Positions 55,092 to 64,000 are shown, counted from the first letter of the stretch. The stretch is DNA of 64,000 nucleotides from Fischerella muscicola SAG 1427-1 = PCC 73103 (GCF_000317245.1 NZ_AJLJ01000050.1:1-64000), one strand, 5' to 3'. Made by a program: numbers and translations. Notes: a model not told the origin generated them from the sequence alone.

Positions 55092-58031
55092 CTATTCTTC
55101 TTGTCCTTGTTGTTGATAGAGACAGTAATATCGTCCTTTCATAGCCATGAGTTCAGCATGGGTTCCTTGTTCAGCGATCGCACCCCGATCCATGATGATG
55201 ATGACATCGGCATTTTTGACGGTGTTGAGACGGTGGGTGATGAAGAAGACGGTACGCCCCTCAAAGACTTCCATCAGGTTGCGACAAACTTGTTGTTCTG
55301 ATTGGTAATCTAAGGCGCTGGTGGCTTCATCTAAAATCAGCAGTCGCGGATTTTGCAAAACTGTACGGGCGATCGCGATTCTTTGCCGTTGTCCACCGGA
55401 AAGTGCAGAACCCCGTTCCCCCACAATCGTGTTGTAGCCGTTGGGTAGTGCCATGATGAAATCATGAGCGGCAGCAGCTTTGGCAGCAGCAATAATTTCT
55501 TCGGTAGTTGCTTCTGGGCGAATTAGGGCAATATTATCTTGAATCGTCCCTTCAAACAATAGGGTATCCTGTAATACCATCCCAATTTGACGGCGTAGGG
55601 AATTTAATTCTACTTTTCTAATGTCATAACCATCTATCTGGATTTGCCCTGTTAAAGGTTCGTAGAGTCTAGGTAATAATTTTGTCATTGTACTTTTGCC
55701 GGAACCACTTTGTCCAACAATGCCGACAAAAGTACCAGGGGCAATATCAAGATTGATATTGAGCAGTTGCAAGGCATTATCAGGATTGAAACCAAAGGAA
55801 ACGCCTGTGTATTTGACTGCGCCTTCAATTTCTGGTAGTTGGATATTTTGGCGATCGCTTGGCAATACTTCTGGGGGAGTGTCTAAGACATCACCTAGAC
55901 GTTCAATAGACAAGGCCACTTCTTGAAAGTTTTGTGAAAGTTGAATCAGACGTAACAGAGGACTGGTAACATAACCAGCAATGATGCGAAAGGCGATTAA
56001 TTGACCAAGGGTGAGTTGATTAGAAATAACTAAATGAGCGCCTGCCCACAACAACACAAAACTAGAGAATTGATTTAAAAATCCACTGATGGAGTTGGCG
56101 GTGCTGGAAGTCTGTACATTTTTGAATCCAGCGCTGATGTAGCGGGTATAGCGATCGCGCCATTGCCAACGAGATTTTAATTCTATATTCTGAGCTTTGA
56201 CTGTTTGAATGCCGGTGAGTACCTCAACTAAATAAGATTGAGTATCAGCATAACGTTCGGCTTTTTTCCTTAATTGTCGCTGCACAATGGGAACCACAAA
56301 AGTTGTGAGCAAGGCAAACAATGGAACACAAGCCAAAGCAACCAGTGTCAGCACCCAACTATAAAACAGCATGACAGCGATGTAAATTACAGAAAACACC
56401 GCATCTAGCACTACAGTTAATGCTGTTCCTGTCAAGAAAGAACGAATATTCTCTAATTCATTAATTCGTCCTGCCAATTCTCCGACGCGGCGACGCTCAA
56501 AGTAACTCAAGGGTAATCGCAACAGATGTTCAATGACTTCTGAACCCAGGCGGATATCAATCCGGTTGGTAGTGTCGGCAAACAGATAGGTACGCAGACT
56601 CGTTAAGATTGCCTCAAATACTGCGATTACCAGCAAGAAAATCCCCAAAATATCGAGAGTATCGAGGCTTTTTTGCATCAATACATTATCAATGATGATT
56701 TGGGTAATGATTGGGTTGGCTAAACCAAATACTTGCACAAAAAACGAAGCAACTAGAACCTCAATCAATACCAAGCGATATTTGTAGATATGAGGCAAAA
56801 ACCAACGCAGACTAAATTTTTCTGGACGTTCTTCTTCTGGTTGTTCGATCACCAAAACTTGTCCTGATTGCCCCCAAATGTCACCAAATTCGGTGATCGA
56901 ATAATGAGAAATGCCTTTTTCTGGAGCAGCTACAACAATTTCATGTTCTGTGATTTTGTACAGTAAGGCCAAGTTTTCTTGCCAGTAAATTACTGCTGGC
57001 GCACTCAAACGGTTGATGACGTTAACAGGGACTTTGACTAACTGGGCCTGCAAACCCATCATTTCGACAACAGCCCCTGCTACTTGCAGTGAAATCTGCT
57101 TATGAGATTTGAGTTGATTTGTTAAGACTTTGCGAATTAAGTCACGGCGAAAAGAACCCCCTAAGATGCGATGTAACATTTGGAAACATGCCAAGGGAGC
57201 ATCAACACTGCCTTGTCCTGATACGAATATGGTGTCTGGTGGTGCTATATATTCGACAGCAGGATTAGGTGGGTATTCTGGAGCAGGGGAGATTGCTAGA
57301 CTGGAAATATTGTGATTGCGAGATTTCTCTGTATTAGACTTCCAGGGAACACCGATTAAGCGTATTTCGGTTTCACTGTACCAAATCTTCTGCTGATTGT
57401 GGTCTAACTTTAACTTACTACCAATGCTCATGCCATCGAACATTCCAGCGCTGATGAGCCAAAGGTAGTCATCATTCAATTGCTGCGAATTTAGTTTCCC
57501 TGGTGGTGCATTCACCACCGTTGTTTGTTGCCAAACCTGACGTACTAAGTCTTTTAAATCAGTAGTTGCATCTGCTTGTCGTTGGAGTTCTAAACTCAGG
57601 AGTTCAAACACTTCTATCATCTGAGGACGTGATCGCACTGCTTGTTTAAACTCTGGTTGTGTAGCCATTAACTCTAGAAATATTGATGCGTCTAGAGTAA
57701 TTGCTATGACTTCGCTAGAGGCGATCGCTGCTTCGCAACTTACCCCACGTATTAATCCTAGCCAACCCAGGAACTCTCCTGGCTCTACTACTGTCAAACT
57801 AATTTGAGAGTCTGTACGCTGGTCGTAGCCCAATAGCCGCGCTTGTCCTTGATAAATTACGATTACTTGCGCTGGCATTCTTTCTTTAACTACCATCCAT
57901 TGTCCGGTGCGATATTGCAACAATTGGCATTTCGCTGCAATTGTTTCTAAGGTGGCAAGTGGTAGTTTGGTGAAAGGGGGGGTGTCGGCTAAGAATTTTA
58001 TGATGTCGGTTTGGGTAATAGCTGGCTTCAT
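55092..58031 (-). CDS. Type I secretion ABC exporter with cNMP-like and C39-like domains
   Basis: A 979-residue fused exporter. Residues 15-140 form a cyclic-nucleotide-binding-like domain, but the cassette reads FLGWLGLIRGVSCEAAIAS and lacks the usual Arg. A C39-like peptidase domain follows (about 275-405): Cys282 (DAPLACFQML) is present, but the expected His and Asp are not (ALLYKI, VVAAPEKG), so it is probably a non-cleaving docking domain. A six-helix ABC membrane domain (about 425-710) precedes the ATPase with GQSGSGKST (Lys779), LSGGQRQRIAIARTV and LLILDEATSALD. I start at the ATG at 58031, preceded by AGGAGA. The architecture resembles HetC of Anabaena, but hetP is not adjacent. Confidence 0.93.
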   Translation of the reverse strand: MKPAITQTDIIKFLADTPPFTKLPLATLETIAAKCQLLQYRTGQWMVVKERMPAQVIVIYQGQARLLGYDQRTDSQISLTVVEPGEFLGWLGLIRGVSCEAAIASSEVIAITLDASIFLELMATQPEFKQAVRSRPQMIEVFELLSLELQRQADATTDLKDLVRQVWQQTTVVNAPPGKLNSQQLNDDYLWLISAGMFDGMSIGSKLKLDHNQQKIWYSETEIRLIGVPWKSNTEKSRNHNISSLAISPAPEYPPNPAVEYIAPPDTIFVSGQGSVDAPLACFQMLHRILGGSFRRDLIRKVLTNQLKSHKQISLQVAGAVVEMMGLQAQLVKVPVNVINRLSAPAVIYWQENLALLYKITEHEIVVAAPEKGISHYSITEFGDIWGQSGQVLVIEQPEEERPEKFSLRWFLPHIYKYRLVLIEVLVASFFVQVFGLANPIITQIIIDNVLMQKSLDTLDILGIFLLVIAVFEAILTSLRTYLFADTTNRIDIRLGSEVIEHLLRLPLSYFERRRVGELAGRINELENIRSFLTGTALTVVLDAVFSVIYIAVMLFYSWVLTLVALACVPLFALLTTFVVPIVQRQLRKKAERYADTQSYLVEVLTGIQTVKAQNIELKSRWQWRDRYTRYISAGFKNVQTSSTANSISGFLNQFSSFVLLWAGAHLVISNQLTLGQLIAFRIIAGYVTSPLLRLIQLSQNFQEVALSIERLGDVLDTPPEVLPSDRQNIQLPEIEGAVKYTGVSFGFNPDNALQLLNINLDIAPGTFVGIVGQSGSGKSTMTKLLPRLYEPLTGQIQIDGYDIRKVELNSLRRQIGMVLQDTLLFEGTIQDNIALIRPEATTEEIIAAAKAAAAHDFIMALPNGYNTIVGERGSALSGGQRQRIAIARTVLQNPRLLILDEATSALDYQSEQQVCRNLMEVFEGRTVFFITHRLNTVKNADVIIIMDRGAIAEQGTHAELMAMKGRYYCLYQQQGQEE

Positions 58032-58218
58032 CTGAATTTCTCCTAGAAACTCCCACAAAACCTTGTGGCTTATCCACCAACTTTTAGAGGTCGGTGGGGT
58101 TGAGGGAGAAAAAGTGTATTTTTTCTTGTCTCCTTTGTTCACAACCTCACTTACTGTCCCAAATTTCCACAAAGTCGGCTATCTGGGTTGCCCTAAAAAC
58201 TGAGATAGTTTCAGTAGT

Positions 58219-58971
58219 TTACGCTGCCGCAGCGTCCACATGATGGTTGGAGGATTGTAGGCGCGTTTGCACTTGTTTTTGTATCCAGTTTTCAAAGAGT
58301 TCATCCAATAACTGCTGCTGCATAGCATCATCTAATTGTGCAGGCAGTAATTTTTCTAGGCGAATGATTACAAACCACTCGGCTATGGCCCGTGGTTTCC
58401 AAAGTTGACCAGGTTTACTCACAGATAAGATTTGTTGAATGACTGGGTGGGGTTGAGACAACGGAACTGGCCCTAAAATCCCTGCTGTTTGTGCTTCTGG
58501 ACCTTGAGAATATTTCTCGGCGGCGCTAGCAAAAGGTTGTTCTCCTTCATGAATCCGAAAATACAATTCTTGGGCTAGTCCTTCGTCTTGGGTACGAATT
58601 AGAGAATATACGACTTGATCTAAATTTCCCTTGCGTTGCATAAAGTAAGACTCTAATTTATTGCCCCACATTGCAAGCTGAAATTTTTTGATCAACACCG
58701 GGCGAATAGCCAATTCTTGCATTGCTGCTTCTGTTAGCTGGTGCTTTTGCAACCATGCTTGTTTTACCTCTGGTGAGGTGAGTTGGTAACGCTGGTAAAA
58801 GCCGTTAATTGCTGCTTGTTTCTCTAAATCTGTGCAACTGAAACAAGCGATCGCCTCATCTATAACTTTGGCGCGTAATACCTGCGGCAACAATTGATAA
58901 CGATGTAGCAAAGACATTAACTGATCTGCCTGAAGTACTTCGTTACCCACTTGCAAGGTTTGTATCGTCAT
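58219..58971 (-). CDS. Parvulin/SurA-type peptidylprolyl isomerase
   Basis: A 250-residue protein with an N-terminal helical SurA-like region (residues 1-110) and a parvulin-type domain (about 120-215) containing FASAAEKYSQGPEAQTAG and LGPVPLSQPHP. There is no signal peptide, so it would act in the cytoplasm. Such genes are common next to cyanobacterial type I exporters and may keep cargo export-competent; this role is inferred. It is the first gene of the exporter set, 187 bp upstream of the ABC gene. Confidence 0.88.
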   Translation of the reverse strand: MTIQTLQVGNEVLQADQLMSLLHRYQLLPQVLRAKVIDEAIACFSCTDLEKQAAINGFYQRYQLTSPEVKQAWLQKHQLTEAAMQELAIRPVLIKKFQLAMWGNKLESYFMQRKGNLDQVVYSLIRTQDEGLAQELYFRIHEGEQPFASAAEKYSQGPEAQTAGILGPVPLSQPHPVIQQILSVSKPGQLWKPRAIAEWFVIIRLEKLLPAQLDDAMQQQLLDELFENWIQKQVQTRLQSSNHHVDAAAA

Positions 58972-59422
58972 AATTTCTAGGTTGCGCGATCGGTTTTCTA
59001 ATGTTTGACAATCTATATGAACATCTCACTGAGGTGAGAGGACACAAAAGTCAATCTACAAATAGATAGACCCTGTCTCTCATTGGATATACATCAGGTT
59101 TTAAGTTGCATCAGGAATTTTTTTTATAAGACTTTGTCAATTTTTTATCTACACTATCGCTCAACTTTACCAAAACATTACATCATATACTGTTTTGCGA
59201 TTTTTTTGACAAAGACTTATGAAATTTTTTACAGTAAAAACTTTCTCAAAAAATTTTTTTGGGTCAACAAAAATACTAGATCAGGTCATTTGAGTTGCAC
59301 AAATTAACGAATACATCAAAAGTAAAATTTAGCAATTTACTAAAAATGGCTAAATTTTGTCAAATTTAAATATACAAAAGTATATTAAAAATACTTGTAT
59401 AAAGTTTATTTTTAGTACCTTA

Positions 59423-59476
59423 TGACAGTTGTTCAACTGTCACAACAAAAGCGTGAAAAAAGCTACTGTAGCTTTT
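59423..59476. promoter_or_regulatory. Two adjacent perfect dyads, candidate operator region
   Basis: TGACAGTTG (59423-59431) and CAACTGTCA (59434-59442) form a perfect 9-bp dyad with a 2-bp spacer, the form of a dimeric regulator site. Sixteen bases further, AAAAGCTAC/GTAGCTTTT (59458-59476) forms a tight dyad. No regulator is assigned. Confidence 0.45.
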
Positions 59477-59776
59477 ATTCTGAATGAGTGTGAATGAGTG
59501 AACGATTTCGTAGTCACCGCTTTTTGTCGTAGTCGCAACAATACTGGTGAGTTCAACTATCCTGCACGAAAACTGATTTTAGGCGTATATATCTTTTCTG
59601 GTTCAAGAATTGCTTCAAAAATTGCATTAGTCACTTGTTCTAAATACACGTGCGTAAATACAAATGACTAATCAAAAAACAGATGGATTACTAGCTTCTG
59701 CGTACTGAAGTCAACAGTAATTGCAAGTTATTCTCATTCCCAATCTGTTGATATTTTTCCCGTAGCTGACCCAGGA

Positions 59777-59790
59777 AATCTACCATTTGG
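59777..59790 (+). repeat. Duplicated leader motif, copy 1
   Basis: AATCTACCATTTGG lies 30 bp before the ATG at 59821. The same 14-mer is at 61917-61930, 19 bp before the ATG at 61950, and both are followed by an ATTAAAGGA-type ribosome site. The leader was duplicated with the gene start. Confidence 0.8.
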
Positions 59791-59820
59791 CGTTAATTAG
59801 GCGTGAATTAAAGGACTATC

Positions 59821-61749
59821 ATGGCGAATACTCAAGGCACAAACCTAAATGGGGTTTATGACTGGTCTAGTCAATCACCATTTTTGGATGACTTCAAGAC
59901 GGCTAGTGACTTGATACCTCAAAATTTCAAAACTGGGGAAAAGCCGCAAGGAATTCAACTGAATCTAGATGACAATGGCTGGGTCAAATCCATACCCAAC
60001 TCAGGAGTAAGTGCTTGGCAGGATCAAGGCTTAGGCACGAAAGATAACTGGTTAGATGCTAGTCAAGGAAACAACCAATTTTCTCAGACAGAAGATAAAC
60101 AATTCCTAAGCAACAATAGCAATCAAACGCTCAGTGGTGACAATCAAGACGCTCTAACTGGAATCAAAGACAACGGTATCAAGGAATTCAGCAATTCTGC
60201 TGATCAATCCTTAATACAGCCTAGTTTTGATACTCAATCCGAAACTACAACTTCAGATGTTCTAGGCACGAGTATTGACTTTAGCAAACCTACCCAAGAA
60301 CCAGCTGTTCTGGCAGCGAGTAAAGACTCAGGTCAATCCAATAGCTCCGGGAATGTCTACTACGTTGCACCCGATGGCAGTGATGATAATCCAGGCACAA
60401 TTGATCAACCCTGGAAAACTGTGAACCGTGCGGTGAATGAAAGTTCTCCTGTCAAAGGAGGTGACACCATCCTGGTTCAACCCGGAACCTACACAGAACT
60501 CATCACCCTTGGTAAATCTGGTGATAGTCAGTTAGGTGACATCACCCTCAAAGCGAATGGTGATGTTACTCTGCGTGACCCCGACCCCAATAATGGCTTT
60601 TTCCGCGAAGGAGTGATTCAGTCAGCAGGCAAAGGTAACTGGGTAATTGATGGCTTCCGAATTGAGAACACATCCTGGGCAGGAATTTCTTTACGTGATG
60701 CCTACAACATGACCGTGCAAAACAACCACACCTACGAAACTGGTGCCTCCGGTATCATCGTCATGCCTGATACTTACTACAGTGGTGGAGAAGGCGAGGT
60801 AACTAGTAAAAATATCAAGGTACTCAACAACACTGTTGAACGAGCTAGCTGGATTTGGAAGGGTAACGCTTCTAAAGAAGGCAATATAAACGATGGTTTC
60901 GACCTCACAACAGGAACACAGGAATCACTGAGTATCTGGGGCGTTGATGGTTTCGAGGTGGCTAATAACACTGTTAAAGAAGGCAACCGTGAAGGTATTG
61001 ATGTCAAAACTGGTTCCCGCAATGGTTCTGTCCACCACAATACTGTTACTAATCAAGCCTTAGTTAGCGGTACACCCGATGGTTACAGTGGTGGCCCTGG
61101 CCTCTATATTGAGGGCAACCGTGCTGATATGTTCAACATTGATGTTTACAACAACGTTGTTGCCAATAACACTGCTGGTGGACTTGTGATTACAGATGAA
61201 GTTCCCAGTCAAGGAGATGTATCTGGTATCCGTGTCTACAACAACATTGTTTATGGCAATGGTAAAGACGGGGTAAATAGTGGTCAAGGAATTGGTGTCA
61301 GCAGTAATGTTAGTGATGTTCAAATTGTCAACAATACGGTTAATGGCAATGTTCAAGGTCTCTTGATAGACGGCTCTGATAACTATGGCGGTTATCGACC
61401 TCGTGACATTCTAGTTCGCAACAATATCTTCGCTGATAGTAGTTTTCGTAATGGATTCATTGAAGATATTGATAATGTGACTTTAGACAATAACTTATTC
61501 ACGAATAAGTTTGCAAAAATCTATGAAACTGGCAATGGAGTGAATAACTTGAAAGCTGAGAATAACACTCAGGCTGAGTCGATTGGATTTGCTGATTTAA
61601 ATGGCAAGGATTTTAAACTCACATCAGATTCGCCAGCAATTGATACTGGTTCCGCAGAAATTGGTGATTACGCAAAGCTGGATTACGACGGTAAACAACG
61701 TGGTCAAGGTAAAGGTCCTGATATAGGTGCTTACGAGTTCCAGTCTTAG
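59821..61749 (+). CDS. Secreted parallel beta-helix protein, candidate type I cargo
   Basis: A 642-residue protein without a Sec signal. Residues 1-62 form a module shared with the next gene (GTNLNGVYDWSSQSPFLDDF and GIQLNLDDNGWVKS). An acidic, Asn/Gln/Ser-rich linker follows to about residue 175. A right-handed parallel beta-helix (DUF1565/NosD-like) then runs to the end: YYVAPDGSDDNPGTIDQPWK, then repeated NNT/NNxV turns (VQNNHTYETG, VYNNVVANNT). It ends in DIGAYEFQS, a common end of such proteins. Polysaccharide binding or cleavage is likely; the catalytic type is not visible. It faces the exporter genes and is followed by its paralogue-headed neighbour. Confidence 0.88.
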   Translation: MANTQGTNLNGVYDWSSQSPFLDDFKTASDLIPQNFKTGEKPQGIQLNLDDNGWVKSIPNSGVSAWQDQGLGTKDNWLDASQGNNQFSQTEDKQFLSNNSNQTLSGDNQDALTGIKDNGIKEFSNSADQSLIQPSFDTQSETTTSDVLGTSIDFSKPTQEPAVLAASKDSGQSNSSGNVYYVAPDGSDDNPGTIDQPWKTVNRAVNESSPVKGGDTILVQPGTYTELITLGKSGDSQLGDITLKANGDVTLRDPDPNNGFFREGVIQSAGKGNWVIDGFRIENTSWAGISLRDAYNMTVQNNHTYETGASGIIVMPDTYYSGGEGEVTSKNIKVLNNTVERASWIWKGNASKEGNINDGFDLTTGTQESLSIWGVDGFEVANNTVKEGNREGIDVKTGSRNGSVHHNTVTNQALVSGTPDGYSGGPGLYIEGNRADMFNIDVYNNVVANNTAGGLVITDEVPSQGDVSGIRVYNNIVYGNGKDGVNSGQGIGVSSNVSDVQIVNNTVNGNVQGLLIDGSDNYGGYRPRDILVRNNIFADSSFRNGFIEDIDNVTLDNNLFTNKFAKIYETGNGVNNLKAENNTQAESIGFADLNGKDFKLTSDSPAIDTGSAEIGDYAKLDYDGKQRGQGKGPDIGAYEFQS

Positions 61750-61916
61750 TTAATGACACGTTCACTAAACTAAAACCTTTACGCTTGGCTGGGTGTAGAA
61801 GTGTAAGGGAAAAAACTAAGCTAATCTGCTGTATAAGTGAGGTTTTGGTGGTAGGCTTCTCTCCTCACCTTCACACCCCTATACCCCTCAACCTAATCTA
61901 CACCTATCTTCCAGGG

Positions 61917-61930
61917 AATCTACCATTTGG
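61917..61930 (+). repeat. Duplicated leader motif, copy 2
   Basis: An exact copy of AATCTACCATTTGG from 59777-59790, again directly upstream of a gene starting with the shared N-terminal module. Confidence 0.8.
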
Positions 61931-61949
61931 AGTTCATTAAAGGATAGTC

Positions 61950-63938
61950 ATGGCGAATAATCTAGGCACTAATCTAAGTGGAGTTTCTTACTGGTCTAGC
62001 CAATTACCATTCTTGGATCACTTCAAAACGTCTAGTAACTGGATGCCTCAAAAGTTTAAAACTGGGGAAAAGCCAGAAGGAATTCAACTGAATCTAGATG
62101 AAAATGGCTGGGTAAAATCTTTACCGAAATCAGGAGAGAGTAATTATGATAGCGTTCAAACTCTCGTCAATCTTATCTCCCCTACACCGGGAGTCAAAGA
62201 AAACTACCCTAGTGGAAAATATGTTGTTTTGTACGACGGCGAAGGCAAGCTAGAGTATGGGGCAGATGCCAAGCTAGATACAGCTGCTTCTAAGCCTGGT
62301 CGTGATGTTATTGATGTCACACCTTCTAGTAAAGGTATGTCTATATGGCTTACCGAAACAGATCCTAAAGGTACAGGAAACTATCTTCGCAACATTAGTC
62401 TTGTACCGGAAGCCGAGGAAAAAAACTACAAGACTCAGGTATTTAATCCTACCTTTGTCAATAAAACTGACAATTTTTCTACCCTCCGATTTATGGATTG
62501 GATGGGTACTAACAACTCTCAACAGAGTGATTGGAAAAATCGACCGACAGTTGATAGTTCTAATTACATTTACCCTAATAAGGGTGTGCCTGTAGAAGTG
62601 ATGGTTGATTTGGCTAATCGAACCGGGGCTAATCCTTGGTTCAATATGCCTCACCAAGCATCGGATGAGTACATTGCCAATTTTGCCAAAGTTGTCAAAG
62701 AAAAGCTTAACCCCAACCTGAAGGCTTATGTAGAATATTCCAACGAAGTGTGGAATGGGGTTTTTGGTCAACATCAATGGGCGCAAGACCAAGGACAAAA
62801 GCTCGGTGGTGACTGGACAGACTGGTTCAGTCGCCGTACAGAACAGATGGGTGATATCTGGGATAAAGCTTTTGGCCAAGATAGCAATCGAGTAGTCACA
62901 GTACTCGGCGCTCAGAATGGTAACTTACAGTTGACTGATCAACTGATGCAGAAGGTGAAGGCATATGATCCAAATTCTACAGTTGATGCGATCGCTATCG
63001 CTCCTTACTTGGGGATATTTGTGACTCCTGATAAACAAGGTTGGACAACCACAGAAGCAGAAGTAGAAAGCTGGACAAAAGAATCAGATGGAGGTTTGAA
63101 CAAAGTCTTTGACTACTTGAACAACACAGAACTACCTAAACAACTAGACAACATCAGCAAACAGTCAGAACAGGCTCAGAAATATGGTCTTGATTTAGTT
63201 GGTTATGAAGGTGGACAACATCTTACAGGTCTTAACGGTTCAGAAAATAATGATGCTATCACGGACTTATTCATCAAGGCTAACCGTGATCCACGCATGG
63301 GTCAGTTATATAAAGAATATCTTCAAGGTTGGGATCAGCGGACTAACGGTAGTGAATTGGCGATTTACAACGACATCACTACACCCACTAAATGGGGTGC
63401 TTGGGGTGCTTTAGAACACGTCAATCAATCTACTTCTCCGAAATGGGAGGTGGAACAAGACTTTATTAAGAGTAAAGCAGAAGTCAAAGGATATAGGCAC
63501 GATCGCCTTGATAATGGTGATGGTATCGATATCCTGCTTGGTAATACAGATAATGAACCGTTGGGAGGAAAAGTTAACAATTCTCTCAATGGCAACGATA
63601 GCGACGATCAAATCACAGCGAGTTCAGGAGAAGATCAATTAACTGGTAGTGCTGGACGCGATCGCTTTGTCTATGAGAATCTGCAAAATCAAGGGAATAG
63701 CATCACCGATTTTGACAGTAATCAAGATGTGATTGATCTGCGTCAAATCATGTCTGATTCAGCTTACACAAGCCCAAATCAATTCTCTGACTACCTGGAA
63801 TTAAAACAAGTTGGTGCTGATACAGCCGTTCGGCTAGACATGGATGGAAGTCAACAATCCGGCGGTTTCGATAATTTCATCATGTTGTCAAACGTTGATG
63901 CATCAAGTTTAAAACCCAGTAACTTTGTTCTTAGTTAG
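61950..63938 (+). CDS. Glycoside-hydrolase-like secreted protein with T1SS C-terminal target region
   Basis: A 662-residue protein. Residues 1-62 match the N-terminal module of the preceding protein at about 46 of 62 positions (GTNLSGVSYWSSQLPFLDHF). The middle (about 150-500) resembles TIM-barrel glycoside-hydrolase-like proteins: LRFMDWMGTNNS, GANPWFNMPHQASDEYI, and AYVEYSNEVWNG, whose Glu could be catalytic. The C-terminus (about 535-662) is RTX-like and T1SS-target-like: DQLTGSAGRDRFVYEN, ITDFDSNQDVIDLRQI and a SNFVLS end. This supports export by the divergent type I system. Substrate unknown. Confidence 0.88.
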   Translation: MANNLGTNLSGVSYWSSQLPFLDHFKTSSNWMPQKFKTGEKPEGIQLNLDENGWVKSLPKSGESNYDSVQTLVNLISPTPGVKENYPSGKYVVLYDGEGKLEYGADAKLDTAASKPGRDVIDVTPSSKGMSIWLTETDPKGTGNYLRNISLVPEAEEKNYKTQVFNPTFVNKTDNFSTLRFMDWMGTNNSQQSDWKNRPTVDSSNYIYPNKGVPVEVMVDLANRTGANPWFNMPHQASDEYIANFAKVVKEKLNPNLKAYVEYSNEVWNGVFGQHQWAQDQGQKLGGDWTDWFSRRTEQMGDIWDKAFGQDSNRVVTVLGAQNGNLQLTDQLMQKVKAYDPNSTVDAIAIAPYLGIFVTPDKQGWTTTEAEVESWTKESDGGLNKVFDYLNNTELPKQLDNISKQSEQAQKYGLDLVGYEGGQHLTGLNGSENNDAITDLFIKANRDPRMGQLYKEYLQGWDQRTNGSELAIYNDITTPTKWGAWGALEHVNQSTSPKWEVEQDFIKSKAEVKGYRHDRLDNGDGIDILLGNTDNEPLGGKVNNSLNGNDSDDQITASSGEDQLTGSAGRDRFVYENLQNQGNSITDFDSNQDVIDLRQIMSDSAYTSPNQFSDYLELKQVGADTAVRLDMDGSQQSGGFDNFIMLSNVDASSLKPSNFVLS

Positions 63939-63944
63939 TAGTTC

Positions 63945-63980
63945 GTAGAGGCGCACAGCTAGCTAGCTGTGCGCCTCTAC
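63945..63980. terminator. 36-bp perfect palindrome after the cargo gene
   Basis: GTAGAGGCGCACAGCTAG (63945-63962) is followed directly by its exact reverse complement (63963-63980). It starts seven bases after the stop of the GH-like gene. It can form a very stable hairpin and so probably ends the transcript, but it also has the look of an interspersed palindromic repeat. Confidence 0.8.
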
Positions 63981-64000
63981 ATTGATTGTTGGTTGCTGGC

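Larger units (their letters stand above)
58972..59820. other. 849-bp intergenic region between exporter and cargo genes
   Basis: An AT-rich spacer with T-runs holding divergent promoters for the export genes and the cargo genes. It contains the inverted repeats at 59423-59442 and 59458-59476. An AT-rich open frame at 59083-59307 looks like chance. Just before the cargo gene lies AATCTACCATTTGG (59777-59790), repeated before the second cargo gene. Confidence 0.6.

Noticed and set aside
55092-58031. Calling the ABC exporter HetC itself
   Set aside because: The domain order is the same, but hetP is absent and cargo genes of another kind are adjacent. It is more likely a paralogue.
59083-59307. 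74-codon open frame before the cargo genes
   Set aside because: It has AT-driven composition (Phe, Tyr, Lys, Ile), no ribosome site and no similarity that I recognise.

Overview
The window looks like chromosome of a filamentous, probably heterocyst-forming cyanobacterium (Nostocales, in the Nostoc/Calothrix/Tolypothrix range). The evidence is abundant GCGATCGC (HIP1) octamers, heptamer short tandem repeats between genes, a psaX photosystem I subunit, cyanobacteria-restricted families (DUF3386, DUF3038/DUF4335, FHA-linked PBP1A, the giant Ser/Thr-His multi-kinase) and a Pho box of the cyanobacterial type before pstS. No rRNA, tRNA or CRISPR array was found.

Layout. 1-6 kb: a histidine kinase fragment cut by the window edge, a DUF3386 protein, an Nfu-type Fe-S scaffold, a GH57 enzyme, a decayed DUF5009 membrane gene interrupted by a 130-bp MITE, and a membrane-anchored polysaccharide deacetylase. 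6.5-14 kb: an mrdA (PBP2) gene split by one extra A in an A8 run, a methionine-salvage operon (mtnD-mtnX-mtnB), comB, a HI0933-type flavoprotein and a small rubredoxin. 14.5-22 kb: an XRE regulator followed by an FHA-GAF-GGDEF-EAL protein, an M61 peptidase, a Crp/Fnr regulator, a 1.4-kb AT-rich desert and a class I terpene synthase. 22.5-34 kb: signalling (1893-residue multi-kinase, response regulator, hybrid kinase) mixed with lipA, psaX and a LivH/NatD permease. 34-42 kb: PhoX, a solo IS1341-type TnpB element, larE and the pstSCAB operon. 42.8-52.7 kb: bioY, lspA, a Pro/Ser/Thr repeat protein, FHA-PBP1A, the DUF3038/DUF4335 pair, apt and an orphan OppB-type permease.

52.8-64 kb holds the most coherent accessory locus. 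A type I export set on the minus strand (parvulin-type PPIase, a cNMP-like/C39-like ABC exporter, and a membrane-fusion protein with a peptidoglycan-binding domain) faces two tandem plus-strand genes. Those two genes encode large secreted-looking proteins, a parallel beta-helix protein and a glycoside-hydrolase-like protein with a C-terminal T1SS target region. They share a near-identical N-terminal module of about 62 residues and a duplicated leader before the start codon. I infer a dedicated exporter with its cargo.

Repeats are a strong theme. There are two MITE-like elements (4423-4552 with a 10-bp target duplication; 52280-52428), a recurring AGACGCGA hairpin, a 9-bp minisatellite at two loci, a repeat-derived stretch inside a histidine kinase linker, and many perfect hairpins at gene ends. 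Two frameshifts (window edge and mrdA) sit in A-runs and may be sequence errors; the DUF5009 gene is a genuine relic.
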